64,000 nucleotides of DNA from the NCBI RefSeq assembly GCF_009763255.1, contig NZ_WSJB01000012.1, positions 248,001 to 312,000 of the forward strand, given 5' to 3'. Under the pieces are notes generated by a model that worked only from the letters and a program-made list of their open reading frames with translations, was not told the DNA's origin and did no database searches. Made by a program: the position numbers and the translations under genes. Position 1 is the first letter of the stretch. The number at the start of each line of letters is the position of its first letter. Of this stretch, positions 63,298 to 64,000 are shown one piece after another. This stretch comes from Bordetella sp. 02P26C-1 (GTDB lineage: Bacteria > Pseudomonadota > Gammaproteobacteria > Burkholderiales > Burkholderiaceae_B).

Positions 63298-64000
63298 TTA
63301 CTGTGCCGGATACGAACCCAGTATCTTGAGAAACGCCGCTTGCGACTGCAGGTCGGCCAACGCGCGCGCCACTTGCGGGTCGTCGCGATGCCCCTGTACA
63401 TCGATGTAGAAATAATATTCCCACTGGCCAGTACGGGCGGGACGCGACTCGAAGCGGGTCATCGACACACCGTTGGCCGCCATGGGCGCGAGCATGTCGT
63501 AGACCGCACCCGCGCGATTGGGCACCGCCATGATGAGGCTGGTCTTGTCCTTGCCGCTGGGCAGCGGCTGGAAATCCCCGATCGCCAGGAAACGCGTGCG
63601 GTTGTTCGGATCGTCCTGGATACCGGCCGAGACGATCTGCAGGTTCCATGCGGGAGCCGCCGTTTCGCCTGCGATCGCGGCGATGGTGGGATTCTCGCTG
63701 GCCACGCGTGCCGCTTCAGAATTGCTGGATTCGGCAATGCGCTCCAGGCCGGGATAGTTGCGATTCAACCAGCCCTGGCATTGCGCCAACGCCTGCGGGT
63801 GCGCCGCCACGGCTGTGATGCCTTCCATCGTGCCTGACTGGGTCATGAGGCAATGACGGATATCCAGGGAACGTTCGCCCAGGATCTTGGTAGGCGTATT
63901 GAGCAACAGATCCAGCGTGCGGTTGACCGCGCCTTCGGTGGAATTTTCCACGGGGACCATGCCGACATCCGCCTGACCAGCCTCGACCGCGCGAAATACC
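63298..64000 (-). CDS. pheA: Bifunctional chorismate mutase/prephenate dehydratase (partial, cut by window end)
   Basis: The visible 233 residues hold the end of the prephenate dehydratase domain (MVPVENSTEGAVNRTLDLL, about 45 residues in; NRTRFLAIGD) and the C-terminal ACT domain (TSLIMAVPNRAGAVYDMLA, with the phenylalanine-binding ESRP). Translation continues without a stop to the window edge (VFRAVEAGQADVGM before the first visible Met), so the N-terminal chorismate mutase part lies beyond it. hisC follows after 140 bp. Confidence 0.94.
   Translation of the reverse strand, partial: VFRAVEAGQADVGMVPVENSTEGAVNRTLDLLLNTPTKILGERSLDIRHCLMTQSGTMEGITAVAAHPQALAQCQGWLNRNYPGLERIAESSNSEAARVASENPTIAAIAGETAAPAWNLQIVSAGIQDDPNNRTRFLAIGDFQPLPSGKDKTSLIMAVPNRAGAVYDMLAPMAANGVSMTRFESRPARTGQWEYYFYIDVQGHRDDPQVARALADLQSQAAFLKILGSYPAQ

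Overview
The window looks like the chromosome of a Burkholderiales betaproteobacterium of the Alcaligenaceae (Bordetella/Achromobacter-like). This rests on the dense, moderately GC-rich coding, the gene order pheA-hisC-tyrA-aroA-cmk-rpsA-ihfB-lapA-lapB-hldA-hldD, the betaproteobacterial layout of the phenylacetate genes, and the many Liv-type and TRAP transporters. The assignment is an inference from gene content. I see no rRNA, tRNA, CRISPR array, insertion sequence or prophage.

Left part (1-20.6 kb), accessory metabolism. An FtsX-type permease is divergent from a three-gene TRAP transporter (dctPQM). A small cysteine-containing orphan and a large ankyrin-repeat protein follow. A succinate-semialdehyde dehydrogenase is divergent from its likely LysR regulator (the sad/ptrR arrangement). 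After a cupin gene comes a two-armed catabolic island. On the minus strand it has a branched-chain-amino-acid-type ABC transporter whose permease and both ATPases are one polypeptide. On the plus strand, tightly overlapping genes encode an NTF2-like protein, a NodB-type deacetylase, an amidase and a GntR regulator. A large inverted repeat sits between the arms. An xdhC gene stands alone after it.

Middle (20.6-36.7 kb). A complete-looking phenylacetyl-CoA epoxidase operon, paaABCDE-N-G-I-K, runs leftwards from a clear sigma70-type promoter, with the repressor gene paaX divergent. Housekeeping genes follow: orn, an M48 protease, rsgA, a CoA-pyrophosphatase-type NUDIX enzyme and rplS. Next are a DMT exporter and a PA0069-type radical SAM gene. 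The latter has a near-consensus LexA box right at its start, and an unknown tail-anchored-looking protein is encoded behind it.

Right part (36.8-64 kb). A sulfate uptake and activation operon (sbp-cysT-cysW-cysA-cysH-cysD-cysN) uses an APS-type reductase. A 1-Cys peroxiredoxin has a leader with two mutually exclusive hairpins abutting its Shine-Dalgarno sequence. Then come an acyl-CoA dehydrogenase, a HigBA-like toxin-antitoxin pair with a palindrome at its start, etfBA, an HDAC-family deacetylase divergent from mltB, cysM, a ComEA-like protein, LPS heptose and LPS-assembly genes, ihfB, rpsA, cmk, and the aromatic amino acid genes aroA-tyrA-hisC-pheA (pheA cut by the window end).

The observations most worth following are: (1) the alternating hairpins in the peroxiredoxin leader; (2) the SOS box controlling the radical SAM gene and an unknown membrane protein; (3) the triple-fusion ABC protein with one degenerate signature motif, together with the inverted repeat controlling its island.
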